A stretch of DNA of 64,000 nucleotides from Psococerastis gibbosa (Eukaryota; Arthropoda; Insecta; Psocodea; Psocidae), in assembly GCA_963971405.1 (NCBI GenBank), contig OZ020488.1:5084001-5148000 (forward strand), read 5' to 3'. Made by a program: the position numbers and the translations under genes. The notes under the pieces are model-generated. The model saw only the letters and a list, made by a program, of their open reading frames with translations. It was not told the origin of the DNA and searched no databases. Positions 32,868 to 44,739 of this stretch are shown piece after piece. Positions within the stretch are counted from its first letter, which is position 1. Every line of letters starts with the position of its first letter.

Positions 32868-33225
32868 ATGTTGTCACGACCTGTCACCTATACGCAGAAC
32901 GACAAATAAAAATACAAATATGATACACATGAATATACAGTAGTTACGCAGACACAGAACGTGGGAGCTATCTACTTTAGTATTGCCATGGCAATAGGGA
33001 GGGGTTGGGGAGAGAGGCTGTTTGGGGGCAGCAGGAGACATATTATACATGACATATATTGTGCTTTGTACTAAACGTAGTCGTATAATTTCTATCACTT
33101 CATAATGTTATCACCAGCTGCCACCTATACGTAGAATGAAATTGTATTCTCCTGGCAATATGGAGTAGGAGGTGGGGAGGGGGGTAGTTTGGGGGCAGCA
33201 GGAGACCTTTTCCATGACATGTTGT
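32868..33225. repeat. Tandem duplication, period about 233 bp
   Basis: CATAATGTTATCACC/ATAATGTTGTCACG, CCTATACG(C/T)AGAA, GTTTGGGGGCAGCAGGAGAC and CATGACAT recur in order. The second copy is shorter. Confidence 0.75.
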
Positions 33226-33529
33226 CACAGCGGGGGCGCCACTTTGACCCCCAACTACAGCTCGTTAATGCCTTCCCAATAATAAACAATGGGCCAACGA
33301 ACTGTATAGTGTCGAGGACACTCTGTAGGCCTATGTATATACGCCTCCCTAAGGGATATGGAAACCTTAGGCCTATTATCCAAGTAAAATTAAAAAGTAA
33401 GTAAAAAATCAATTTATTTCCTTCAAAAAATTTACAAATAATAAATTCTAAAGGATTTTTTTCTTTTTAATTTTTTGTTGTTGTAAGGTTAGGGTTTCTT
33501 TTAGGTAAAGCTTGATCTTGATGATTTGC

Positions 33530-33695
33530 AGGGGGCCCAGCATGGGAACCATTCCTTTGGGATCCCCCTTCACAAAATATGTAAAACTACCTTATTATAA
33601 ATTGTTCACTTATATATAAATAAACGATTTCATTTCATTATATATAAATATATAGGAGAGCACACTTTAGGATGAGCCCGTGCTGGGCCCCCTTT
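33530..33695. mobile_element. MITE with GGGGGCCCAGCA ends
   Basis: The left end is CAGGGGGCCCAGCATGGG. The right end is CCCGTGCTGGGCCCCCTTTT. It encloses AT-rich sequence including a TATATAAA tract. The target duplication is unclear. Confidence 0.55.
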
Positions 33696-34058
33696 TATTA
33701 TAACTAAAACTTAAGAACTAAACTATAAGGGTGGAAGAAGCTAGAAAAATAAAAAGCTACTATTAATAATAAATGTTATTGCAATAACTTGCGATAAAAA
33801 ACGCTGACATTCTAGGTGGGTGCTAGGCTACAACAAAAGACTGTTTTGTAGATTTGAGGGTATAGCCTATTTTTATTTATTTGAGTTTTGTAAATAGTAA
33901 AATTTAAAGCTGTTTTAACTGATAGAGGGAGCAAATTGTATACTTTTACTGACAGAAAAGAGTGTAAATACTGAAACAAGGTAGTTCTAAAAGCAGGGAT
34001 TCTGAGGCAGCTCTCTTCGGCCCTTTCTCGGTTGGAGCAGTTTTAAGTACTCTTAAGG

Positions 34059-34375
34059 TAGGGTTACCAGATTTTCAGAATGCTCAATTCCTGACACCTG
34101 AACCAAAGTGTCATTCTAACTTGTACAGTTCAAATTTCCTTCTGAAGTGTCACATTATATCTAGTGTAAATTTACTTGTGCATTTCACTGTTAAAAACTG
34201 CTATGCTTGAATTAAAATAAATAAAGCAATCAATTTTATATTATAAGTTCTCGCCAAATTTTGAATTAAATTTAAAGCGCGAAAAAGTTTTTCATTCCAG
34301 CAATTCCTGACATTCGCCTGACGGCAGCATGAATCCCTGACTGTCAGGGCGAATCCCTGACGTCTGGTAACCTTA
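34059..34375. mobile_element. MITE with TAGGGTTACCAGA ends
   Basis: The ends TAGGGTTACCAGATTTTCAG and GTCTGGTAACCTTA are inverted. The interior repeats AATCCCTGAC/AATTCCTGAC several times. The ends resemble the CAGGGTTGCCAGA termini of some hAT elements, but I see no clean 8-bp duplication. Confidence 0.55.
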
Positions 34376-35034
34376 CCTTTGAGCCTCGACGAATATTCCA
34401 CTATCAATGATAAAATGGGGACCCAAAGCCCCGCCAAATATTTCGACAAGTTTATTTGCTTTGGTTTTTTAATCTATTGTACTTTTTTGGCGAATTTTTG
34501 TTGGAGGCCCCTCTGTTGGGGGGGGGGGGGGGCTGGCCCCATAGCCAAACCCGGCACTGGTCCCAACATATATTATGCATATATGTATATGACTTGTACG
34601 TATATCCTGTATGTGTGTCTGCAAATATGGATGTATGTCATTTCGGTCTTTAATTACCAAAAATCCAACGTAAATATCAGTGGCAAACCCAATTCGCTGG
34701 AATCCAGTGAAAATGAGACACACGACTCGCGAGACATTGTTAAAAACAAACAGAGCGTATGTGGAACGAAAATTGCAAGCTGATTTCTGGAAACACGCAT
34801 AGAGCTGATTGGGGACCGTGTAAATTAATTCAAACGTCATCTTCACCCTCAACGCGTTAGTAATTATTAATTAGCATCAGTATGCAGATTTTAACTACTA
34901 CCTCGTGGAATTTTAGCAGACTAACAAGTATCTGGATACGTTTGGGGAATTAGAGGTTACTTAGAATTAGAAGATGGATGCTTAGTTTAGCTTTATTTGT
35001 AGTAGTTTGTATTCATCATTTCTGTTTTAAGAAC

Positions 35035-36711
35035 CAATACGACTGAACCCGTACATGCTTTCCAATTTATCAATGGATAGTTCCTTGGTAAATAATTGTA
35101 CTGGTATTGGGAAATGGCCGAAATGGGGGAATAGATATATATTTAGAGTTTCCCTATTCCAAAGCACTGAGTTGATCGATAGGACGATTGCATAGTAAAG
35201 AATGGGCAGACCAATATATACAATAATGTAGGCTACGATACAACACAGTAAATGTGGCAGGGAATGCAGTAGGGCCTAAATTATCCATAATTAAAAAAAA
35301 AAAAAAAATTCTTTTTCAAAATCAAATCCTTCTTTGGGAAAGCAACCTGTTCAGTTTTGTTGAGCTAAACCTTAAACATACAAGAAGTAAGAAAGCATCG
35401 AAGAAAAAGTTCCGCAGATTATTCATTATTATCATTAGGGGTCTTCACGGTGTTGGTGTTATCGAGTTAGATGTGGTATCCAAGTTAACACACGATCGTG
35501 AGTGGACCTCGGTCCTCGGGAGTGAGTTATCATGTTATATCGAATATATTTAACAGAATATACAACGTGGTAGTAGTCAGACGTTCGTGGCAAGTGGCAG
35601 AACTCGATCTATTCTAGTGCCACATTTGTTTATATTTTTTGTTCATTTTGGTAATTTGGTTTTTATAATTTTAAGTATTTACGGTAATTGCTTGTGACAT
35701 AATAGATAATACAAATAAATTTAAATACTAGAAAATTTTAAACGCGTGTCTCAAATCAATCGACAAAAACAAAGATGGCGGCGGTCAAACCTGAGCTATC
35801 GATCGCAGCGCTAGCTTAATAACACAGTTAACCAACTTGGAAGTGCGTTTAGGATAACACGCTAGTTAGCTTCGATATCGGGCTTCACGTGTGTTAACTT
35901 AGCTTGATAAAACACACTTAACTAGATATAACTCGATAACATTAACACTGTGAAGACCCCTAGTATTATCATTTTTCATGAAAACTGAGCCTTTTTTTAT
36001 TTGTTGCTATCAAGGGGTAAACAACCTATTGAATTTTGTTTGCATTAATAACGACTACAATATTATGTGAATTTAAAATAAATCGTTGTAAGTAGCCGTT
36101 TTTGAGAAATAAATATTTGAGCAATTTTTTGAGGTAAAGCCCACAAAATTGAGTTAGTCCAAAACATAAAAAAGAGTATAATTTTACAGTTCACTCAGTA
36201 GCTTTAAGAAAACAATTAAACAATATACAATATCTTAGATAACGCTTGAGACTCTATCCGGTCCTGTAATAGTGATGACAATGGACCCCCCCCCCCGTAG
36301 ATATTTTATCCTTCTTTTTTTCACTCTTCCTCTCTTTTCCTTTTCTTCTCGATTTAATTTTAACTATTTATTAGTAATACAATGTTTTAGTTTTCAAGGT
36401 TAGCATGAAAACAAGACTTTATAGCCTTATTGTTCGCCTTGTGTTCATTTGCAATAAAGTAGATTTCATTTAATTTGCATAATTTTTGTAAACCTACATG
36501 CTAAATTTCATCTAAATCAGCGGAATTGTTGCCCTCAAATCGATGAACAGACAGACCGACAGACTGACCGACAGACAGACATTGCGTAAAACCCTCTTTT
36601 GGGGGTCCTGGGACCTCAAAATGTGTAAATCCACTGAAATCTCGAAACCAAAAAATTCCGACTATCACAAAGCTTTTCTTAGTACTACTCGTACGTATAA
36701 ATAAGAAAGCA
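35035..36711 (+). repeat. R1 copy enlarged by two insertions
   Basis: R1 landmarks appear in order: ATGCTTTCCAATTTATC, TTCTTTGGGAAAGCAACCTG, (35436-35962 element), CTATCAAGGGGTAAACAACC, TTAATAACGACTACAAT, (extra sequence about 36190-36475), ACCTACATGCTAAATTTCAT, the ACAGACAGACCGACAG tract and ATCACAAAGCTTTTCTTAG. A related left-end fragment lies in tsg intron 1 at about 59637-59820. Confidence 0.65.
35436..35962. mobile_element. TIR element inserted in R1, GGGGTCTTCAC ends
   Basis: The ends TAGGGGTCTTCACGGTGTTG and CACTGTGAAGACCCCTA are inverted, with GTTATCGAGTTA/TAACTCGATAAC further in. ATTATCAT flanks both sides (35428-35435 and 35965-35972). R1 sequence continues beyond it. It contains an AAGATGGCGGCGG motif. 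It is non-autonomous. Confidence 0.7.
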
Positions 36712-36884
36712 ACTAGTGGAGCAACTGACGGGTTCCTCATTGCATTTTTTGATTAATTGAGGAAATCCTCTTCGAGAGAAGATAGGTAGGGGACTTGTCC
36801 AGTACAGGCTATAGAGACCGTCCAGAATAGCTCTTCCTATTGCCCCCAATTGCTATGTAGTAGTAGTAGTAGTAGTAGTATAGT

Positions 36885-37115
36885 TGGACACAGTCCCAGG
36901 TCACAGTGTGGGCCCATAGGACAGTGGACCTCCTGATTATAGTGGATTCCGAACCACTTGGGAAACACAGTGAAGTCACACGATTAGTTCGGAGGTGACC
37001 AGGACAAGTCCTACCATGTTTCCCTACCGGCACTGTGCACACTACCAAGTTATCTGCATCTTTGAACCTGCTCTGGTCCGCTGGATTCAACTTGGTATGG
37101 CGGCCGGCTGCCCCC
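36885..37115 (+). repeat. R2 copy
   Basis: GTGGACCTCCTGATTATAGT, CGAACCACTTGGGAAACACA, GGTGACCAGGACAAGTCCTA and CTGGTCCGCTGGATTCAACT match 52085-52290 almost base for base in inverse. A (TAGTAG)n tract precedes it at 36858-36880. Confidence 0.75.
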
Positions 37116-38687
37116 AATTGCTATGCTATAGGGCCTGCATGGAGAAAATTATTTCACGAAGAAATTGCCAGTCAGCAATGAATTTAAATGTAGCCTAAGG
37201 GGACAACGCCGTAGGGGGTGAAAAGGGGTTGGGGGGTAGAGTGGCGACAATAATGTAAATAAGCAAACAGGCAGACTGGCCTTGTTTTGTAAATTATCGT
37301 ACATTCCCATTGTAAACAATTAGCCGATTTCTCCCTCAATTGTAAGGATTCTCGCTCCATCTCCCCCAATGTTTTCGCATCTTAATAGCTTTTATTTTAT
37401 TTGTCTTATTTATAAACGCCCGCTATCTTTTATTGATTAGTAATTTGTAATTGTTTGTTTAAGTAGGCGGTGACATCGCTACTACACGTTGCTCGTTGCT
37501 GTCAACTATCCAACAGAATAATAATAATAATAATAATAAGCAGATAAAAAAGGAAGAAGAAAAAGAAGAAGAAAAAGCATATATTGGGCTGGTAGGTATA
37601 GGCCATTGTGCCGTGAATAGTGATTTTTTTTTAAATGTTTTGTTTTGTTCTTTCCAACACAGCTGCTTTCAGAATTTCTGCTTTAAGTAACCCTGCCTGC
37701 CTGGGGTGGGGGGAGTGAGTCTGTTTATTAACTTTAAGCCCCCTGGGGGCAGACTCCTTCAACTTCACCTCAGCAGCAATTGAGTACGCTTTCAGAACGA
37801 CTATGGCCAATCAACCCGGATTCTACTGCTTTATTAGTATGTGCGTAAGTATTGTATAAGTATAGCCTCATTCATGCAGAGTTGACCAAGTAAAATTGCA
37901 AAATTCAAAATATGCTTCCAGTTTTTATATTTCCGCGGTAACAAAAGAAAATCATCAGCTGTGAGAAATAGCCTATACACACAAATTGAATGAGTAAGTG
38001 CCTAACGGTATAGTATATGTACATGCTACAATATAGCTATGGCAGCCTACCTTTCAGTTGTCTAATTATACGGTAATTAGGATCCTTATAAGGGTGTGGG
38101 TATAATCACTGTATTAAATTTCCCTAGAGACTTTTCGAGTTATCCGTGGACAAACTTCTTGCTACAAGTTGGCTAATTATTACGCGTGTTTAGGGTGGAA
38201 AGTGGCGCCCCTATCAACAAGTTAAACACAGATTATGCCACAAACCAATAATTTAACATTGCTGATGGGAATCAGGTAGTACGGGAATGAAGTGCTTGCC
38301 GATGGGGTCCGGGGGAGGGGGAGGCAATACAAGGTGAGGGGAAGGGGTTAGCGGGGGGGCCGGGTTCGTCTGTACCTTAGTGTGACGTCACACCATTCAT
38401 TTTGAACGCCCACCACTTTTGCAGGGCTGACGACGCTTCACTGAACAACCACTGGTGTTTGTTTTGATTTATTTTATTTGGATATATGGAAAAGGGTTGA
38501 TGAGGTTTTTATTGGCTAGGAAGGGACTTTTTTGACGTTTTTTGCGTTATTATCCTGGAAAAGGTTTTTAGAAAGGTTTGTATTTTTTTCTGTTGTAGCT
38601 AGTTAATAACCTCTGTGCAAGGCAATGAGGTTCATTTGTGACGTCATTTTGTAGATGGCAGCACCAGTTGCAATGATATCAAAGGGT

Positions 38688-39297
38688 AACTCAATTTTGG
38701 GGGGCTTTATTCTCAAAAAACTCCAAAAAACGTCTAAAAAAATTATTTCTCAAAAACGGCTCCAACGATTTCTTTTAAATTCACATATATTGTAGTCGTT
38801 ATTAATGTTAACAAAATGCTGGGGTCACTTGCCCCTTGATAGTTTGCTTCTAGGGGAACAAAATAAAAATAACGCAATTTTCATGAAAAATTACTAAAAA
38901 TTAATTTTTCTGCGGAACCTTTCTATCGATGATTTCTACCTTCAGGTATGTTTTAGGGGCTCAATAGGGTCACAAAAAACGGACATGTTGCATTCCCAAA
39001 AAAATATTTACTTCTGTGCAAAAAATTATTTTTTAAGAAATTACGGAAAATTCACGCTCCAATACATTACGTGCCATGTGTCATTGTTACAACTGTTACA
39101 ATGTATTGGTCTGTTCGTTCCAGAATATGCCATTAAGTTTTAAGGGGTTTATATTATATTGAGGTGGAGCCCCCCCCCCTTCCCTCGAGAGATCTGAAAT
39201 TTAACCACTGGGAAATTATATCCTATGAAATTACACATGTCTATATCTACTAATTTATAAATTGGAAAGCATGTTCGAGTAAACTCGGACCGGTTCT
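38688..39297 (-). repeat. R1, truncated copy
   Basis: It starts within the element at AACTCAATTTTGGGGGG, so the (GACA)n end is missing. It runs to ACTCGGACCGGTTCTT. The upstream sequence, with GATGGCAGCACCAGTTGCAA, also follows the MITE near 8690. Confidence 0.75.
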
Positions 39298-39654
39298 TTT
39301 AAATATATATCTTGTATTTGTTGATACGCTACATTAGGCTAAGCGTGGGGCCTGATTCACTTTATTCGATTAACTTACAGTACATACCTTATCTATAGCC
39401 TATAGGTACGGTACATGCTTTGTTGTTTTGTGTCTTAACTTGTTCAAATTAGAAAAGCATGAGTTTGTAACATAAAATAAAACAAAAACTTAAAAAAAAA
39501 TAGTAAAATTGCTTTAACGGGGTAATTTTACTAAAAACACATGGTGTTGTTGGTTCCACACTTGCTACACTACCTTCATTTTCGCTTACATTTAATTAAC
39601 TCAGTTTGGACACCATTGGAATTTTATTTGCACCAAAAACAATTGGTGTGGTAG

Positions 39655-39946
39655 CAGACCCGGGCCTAGGGGGTGGCGAGCCCCAAGGGGCATAAAATTG
39701 ACCCCTGGAAACATTCCATTTTCCTATGGATATGAAGCGCTCTCAGAAAAAAACACTCTAAGAGTATAAGGAAGACTGAAAATAATGGAATAAGTTAATA
39801 CGGAAAAGTAACTGAAAAGGCGTAAACATTTTCTTGTGACAATCATCGATAGAAGAGGCATTAAAAGAAGAAGACTATATTAATATATTGGAGGGCGCAA
39901 ATTTTACACCTTGCCACCAGCGCAAACGTACCTCGGCCCGGCACTG
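39655..39946. mobile_element. hAT-type MITE with 8-bp duplication TGTGGTAG
   Basis: TGTGGTAG is found at 39647-39654 and 39947-39954. The ends CAGACCCGGGCCTAGG and CCTCGGCCCGGCACTG form imperfect inverted repeats starting with CAG. It is 292 bp with no coding region. Confidence 0.85.
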
Positions 39947-40464
39947 TGTGGTAGACACCCGAGGTAGGAGTTCAAGAAAAGTGGCCAATTGGTGTTAGTG
40001 AAGGCCACAAGTTATCCAGCTTATCGAAATTTAGGGGAGCATTTTTTCTAATTTAACGGCCATTTTCGACGTGTTGTGCTGACAATAGTCCTCAATTGCG
40101 TAATAATGATTAAATCTGGGCAGCTATAGGTCTAAAGGTAATACACGTGCGCACCAGTGTACCTATCGCCTGCTGTCATCAATTGTGCGTCATTATTAGC
40201 CAATCTGAGCGTTAGTTACATGTCTTATAGACTACTGATGGGCAGGCCACCTGAAGTGATAAAGACTTATAAAAGCAACTCAGAGGGCAATCCTCAGGCA
40301 ATTCGCAGACGACTTCAGACAATTGATAAGAAGAAGAGAGGGAGGGGTTGCAAGATGCGATTAGGGTAAGTGTATTGTTGTTATATTATATTGTATGTAG
40401 GCCTATATTAATCATAAGCTCAATTATTTGGTTCAGTCTCCTACATGGTAAAACGAACCGTAAC

Positions 40465-40731
40465 AGACTGCAATTCCACCGGCGATTTTACTTCATTTGT
40501 GATTTGAGATTTTTCTTTGTTTTGTTTTAAGGAGACTATTATGTAGATACGTAACTTATCTATTTAAATTAAGTTATAATATGGTAGAGACTTATTAATG
40601 ATGTCTGCTACCATATTATAACTTAATTTATAATTGATAAGTTAAGTATCTACATAATAGTCTCCTTAAAACAAAACAAACAAAAAATATCAAATCACAA
40701 ATGAAGTAAAATCGCCTGTGGAATTGCCGCC
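40465..40731. mobile_element. Near-palindromic MITE-A relative (foldback)
   Basis: The two arms, about 110-120 bases each, carry GCAATTCCACCGGCGATTTT at the left and AAAATCGCCTGTGGAATTGC at the right. They continue through TAAGGAGACTATTATGTAGAT to a centre with ATGATGTCTGCTACCATATT. TAA lies at both edges. The centre keeps the GGTAGCAGACAT word of MITE-A. Confidence 0.75.
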
Positions 40732-40783
40732 TAACAGACGGCTCCACGATCGATATTTCCTGTGAAAATCTACTTTGTACAAA

Positions 40784-40862
40784 TGCGGGGTTTCCATTGA
40801 TCTCGTTTTTGAGCGTGAGCGTGATATTGACGTGGTAGCAGACATTAAAGACTGTCTTTAGG
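40784..40862. mobile_element. MITE-A fragment
   Basis: GCGGGGTTTCCATTGATCTC is followed by TGACGTGGTAGCAGACATTA and AAGACTGTCTTTAGG. It is one arm only. Confidence 0.6.
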
Positions 40863-41008
40863 TATAATAAGTAACCAAAAAATAATTTTTAATTTATTAG
40901 AGTAGAATAGAATAGAAAAAACCGTATATTTCTCAACAAAATGAACATGTGAACGTGAAATAACCTGTGTCCCTTCAAGCCGAAGCGTGGGAGGGTGGCA
41001 CTTCCATT

Positions 41009-42210
41009 GCAGGAGTATACTCGAATACGGTTGTGAAGTTTGGGACCCCTATACAAAGGGCAACATAAAAAGTTTAGAAAAAGTACAAAAGAGATTTTTA
41101 AAATGTATGTACTATAGACAAACGGGTGTTTACCCACAACTAATGCCTTACGAAACATTACTAAATCACTTTCTGATGCCCACGCTTAAGACAAAAATTG
41201 CAATAAAAGTCTTATATAACATATTCCATTCACTACTCGATTCATCAGAGCTCTTAGAAAAACTTTTAATTAATACCCCAAATAGACGATCCAGAAACAA
41301 TGACCTTTTTTATCTACAAACTCCCCGAATTAATATATGGGCGAATACTCCCATTTACAGGCTAACTATAATATTTAATCTTAATGCTACACATTTAGAC
41401 ACCACCGATGGCAAACGTAAATTTATTAAAACATTAGCTATAATGAATCCAATAGACTACCTTTTATAAGATTACCATTTTTAAATGATAAAGACTTAGT
41501 TAAGATATATAAGAATGATATGTATTGGCAGATAGTATTACTTTATAGCATTACTTTTTATTTTTATCATTACTTACCAACTAGATAACTTGTATACAAC
41601 TTATTTATTTAATCTTCACATTGTCAAATAGATGTACGATATACTGCTTATAATTATAATTGTACAATAGTTATGTATCACACATGTAAATTATGATAAG
41701 GTGCCCATTCCACATACGTACAACGTCAATGAAAATTATGAAATTGAAGGGCATTTCAATTTTACTCTATGCCATTGTTAAAATTGATCAATGATCAATT
41801 GATAATAGAGTAAAATCACAAACAATGAAACAAACAATCTAAAATTAATGTCATGTCATGTGATATGACAAGTACAACTATTTTAATTGATTTCTCTAAA
41901 AAGAAAGCATTTCTGTATAAAAATTATAATAAGGATTAAATAATAAGGCGACGAAGAAAACAAATACAATTTCAAGAAACAAATTTCAAAAATTTGGCGC
42001 ATACGCTTCAATTGAAAATTGTCAATTTTTGAAAAACATATGGAATGGCCCCCATCAATGAGAAATTGAAATGTCCTTCAATTTCATAATTTTCATTGAC
42101 GTTGTACGTATGTGGAATGGGCGCCTAAGCATAGTTAAGTAAGTTAAGTTAATTTGCATATTATTGGACTTTGTTTGCAAATAAACGTTTATTTATTTAT
42201 TAATTTATTT
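41009..42210 (+). mobile_element. LINE 3' end: open 150-codon RT C-terminus, 3' UTR, tail
   Basis: From about 41009 the frame reads SILEYGCEVWDPYTKGNIKS, LEKVQKRFLKCMYY and continues unbroken to TAA at 41467-41469. ILEYG-x-x-VW-P...LE-x-VQ-x-RFL is the end of the reverse transcriptase in CR1/Jockey-like LINEs. After a 3' UTR and a MITE insertion (41700-42125) the element seems to end in AAATAAACGTTTATTTATTT. The 5' end is missing, as expected from incomplete reverse transcription. The lack of stops suggests a fairly young copy. Confidence 0.8.
41700..42125. mobile_element. MITE-A group, CACATACG-ended variant, TAA duplication, in a LINE 3' UTR
   Basis: The left end is GGTGCCCATTCCACATACGT and the right end is ACGTATGTGGAATGGGCGCC, with direct TAA at 41697-41699 and 42126-42128. 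Subterminal arms pair over AACGTCAATGAAAATTATGA. It separates the LINE 3' coding end (41469) from the LINE-like tail ending in TTTATTTATT near 42200. Confidence 0.85.
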
Positions 42211-42620
42211 TATTCTTCGGGAAAGTTAAAAGTGAGCCTTGGTGAAAATACTGTAGTTATCGCAGCCGAACTGTGGCTTCGATTATTTATTAGACAGAAG
42301 TAAAGCGTTCCTTGCCGTGTAGAACCTATACAAGTAGGCTATACATGAGAAACTGGCCACAAAACTGTGGACGTTTTGTAAAGAAATCGGTTCATTACGG
42401 AGTACCACATTACAAATATAGGTCTAAAGATTTCAAGAGCCATGGGCGGTTAATTCTCGAGTGCCCCCCGAGAGGAACTGAACCAGCTAGGAATGAATGA
42501 AAATAGTTGGAGACTGGGTAACGGCAGAGCAATACGGGGCGATCGATGGCGCGCCCTCAGCTGACGGGGAATCCTAGTTGGCTCCTAAACGCCTTTCTGA
42601 CCAGATGGAACCCTTTATTA

Positions 42621-43000
42621 GGCGCCCATTCCATTGACCGGCTAGGGTTATTTCCAAAAACAGTGACGTGGTAGCAGACATTCAAGACTTAGGTTGCGTT
42701 TCCACCGATCTCGTATTGCAGAATGCAAATGACATTGACGGAAATTACAATTTTTCTTTTTATAGAAATCTATTGAAATGTTTGTTCTTAACATATCCCA
42801 TGACGCCATTTTGTAATTTTAGTTTGTTTGTTTGTGATTTTACTGTATGATCATTGATCAATTTTAACTATGGCATAGAGGAAAATAAACATTTCCGTCA
42901 ATTCTGCAATGCGAGGTCGGTGGAACGCCACCTAAGTCTTGAATGTCTGCTTCCACGTCACCGTTTTTGGAAATAGCCCTAGCCGGTCAATGGAATAGCC
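42621..43000. mobile_element. Palindromic MITE-A copy
   Basis: TTA precedes GGCGCCCATTCCATTGACCG. The right arm ends GGTCAATGGAATAGCC with TTTTA after it. The internal sequence is nearly collinear with the copies at 44347 and 8255. Confidence 0.8.
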
Positions 43001-43340
43001 TTTTAACAAGGTCAAACCCTGAGGACTGTCGGTGGAACCTATCTTGATCACTGTCCCCTACAACATGTCCGTCAGCATGTCTCATTATAAACTAATTGAC
43101 TAATGACGCTCCCTGTAATTAAAACCAAGAGGACTACTGGAGGTCCGCAAACCATGCTAGATATATCATTGCATTAAAAAATAAATATGTACAATATGTA
43201 CACCATACAGTATTGAGTATTTGGTACAGCAACAGATAGTCAGTTTTTGCAACAATAACAATGACAAGTTAAAAACTATGTAGCCTATTTGTTGTATTAT
43301 GTTAGCTTAGCTAGCCTTCGCTCAGTAGCATTAAGTGGTA

Positions 43341-43691
43341 CAATGGCGTAGACAGATTTTTCTGGAGGGGGGGGGGGAGGGGGGAGGGAACCATTTATCA
43401 CTAATTAAAATGTTACAAAATGAGCTTTCTACTATTTCTGGCCATTTCATCAATTATTTCGTAGCTATAGTGAAATTAATAGGCTAATGAACTGACATTA
43501 AAGCTACGGTACCTAATCTACGGAATTCTATACGAATTAATTTAGTTTTGACGGTTTTTATAATTTTTAGAAAATACAACTTTTTTAAATTTAAAATACT
43601 GCATTAATATTTCTTTCGTCTTCTACGTGATTTTTGGGGTACATTTGGGGGGTCCAGACCCAACGGACTCCCCCCCTTGCCTACGCCACTG
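43341..43691. mobile_element. hAT-type MITE with CAATGGCGTAG ends
   Basis: The ends CAATGGCGTAGACA and TGCCTACGCCACTG are inverted. The flanking 8-mers AAGTGGTA and AAGGGGTA differ at one base. It is G-rich at both ends and 351 bp long. Confidence 0.75.
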
Positions 43692-44346
43692 AAGGGGTAC
43701 GGGTTTGAGAGCGGGAACATGTTTAATTTTAAGCTTATAAGCGTGTAGGGGGGGGGGGGTCCTGATAGACTGGAATATTTTTTGGGAATCCCTGCTATGC
43801 CCTAATGGAATAAACAGCATTTTCGCTGTTTTATCATATGGAATATATTTGAAAATTGTAATGTGACCTACCCTATAGAAACCTCAGCTTCTCCTACTAT
43901 ATTTTCAGTCTCGGCGGCTTGTATTTCTTTTTTTTATTGGCAGGCAAGTTTAATAAAATTGGGGGCGTTGTGAAAGGGGCAAGGAGGAGGGGAGGGGGCT
44001 ATAGTAGTAGGTTCTCGTTTCAGAAGAATCCCAGCGCGGCATATATAATACGCTTCGTAATTTCTTCCTATGCAGCCTCCAAGGTACAATATGTAACGTA
44101 CTAGATTTATCTCTTGAGAGATGGCGATAAAGCTTATAGCTTCGCTATCAGCTCTTGGATTGGGGGGGGGGCAATTTTTATAGTTCTTACATGGTTTTTA
44201 GCATAATTCTAACGCCCGGTTTCACCATCACGCTTAGAAAGGTTTCTGTGAGGAATAGTGATGTAAGCATGTTTTGATGATCTTTGGAAGTTGGATCATA
44301 TACATATAAGGATATGCTAGGAACTCCATAGAGTGAGACTTCTTTA

Positions 44347-44730
44347 CGCGCCCATTCCATTGACCGGCTAGGGCTATTTCCAAAAACAGTGACGTGGTAG
44401 CAGACATTCAAGAATTAGGTTGAGTTTCCACCGATCTCGCATTGCAGAATGCAAATGACATTGACGGAAATTAGAATTTTTCTTTTTATAGAAATCTATT
44501 AAAATGCTTGTACTTAACATATCCCATGACGCCATTTTTTAATTTTAGTTTGTTTGTTTGTGATTTTACTGTATGATCATTGATCAATTTTAACTATGGC
44601 ACAGAGGAATATAAACATTTCCGTCAATTCTGCAATGCGAGGTCGGTGGAAACGCCACCTAAGTCTTGAATGTCTGCTACTACGTCACCGTTTTTGGAAA
44701 TAGCCCTAGCTGGTCAATGGAATGGGCACC
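44347..44730. mobile_element. Palindromic MITE-A copy with TTA duplication
   Basis: Direct TTA lies at 44344-44346 and 44731-44733. The left end is CGCGCCCATTCCATTGACCG and the right end is GGTCAATGGAATGGGCACC. It is 384 bp and nearly palindromic over both arms. Confidence 0.85.
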
Positions 44731-44739
44731 TTACCGAGC

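Noticed and set aside
34379-34852. Overlapping 134- and 127-codon frames on both strands
   Set aside because: They span a G15 run and a hAT-like fragment end, and neither has a recognisable motif or splice sites.
40157-40530. Two overlapping plus frames of 70 and 60 codons
   Set aside because: Part lies in the foldback element at 40465 and the rest has no recognisable motif.
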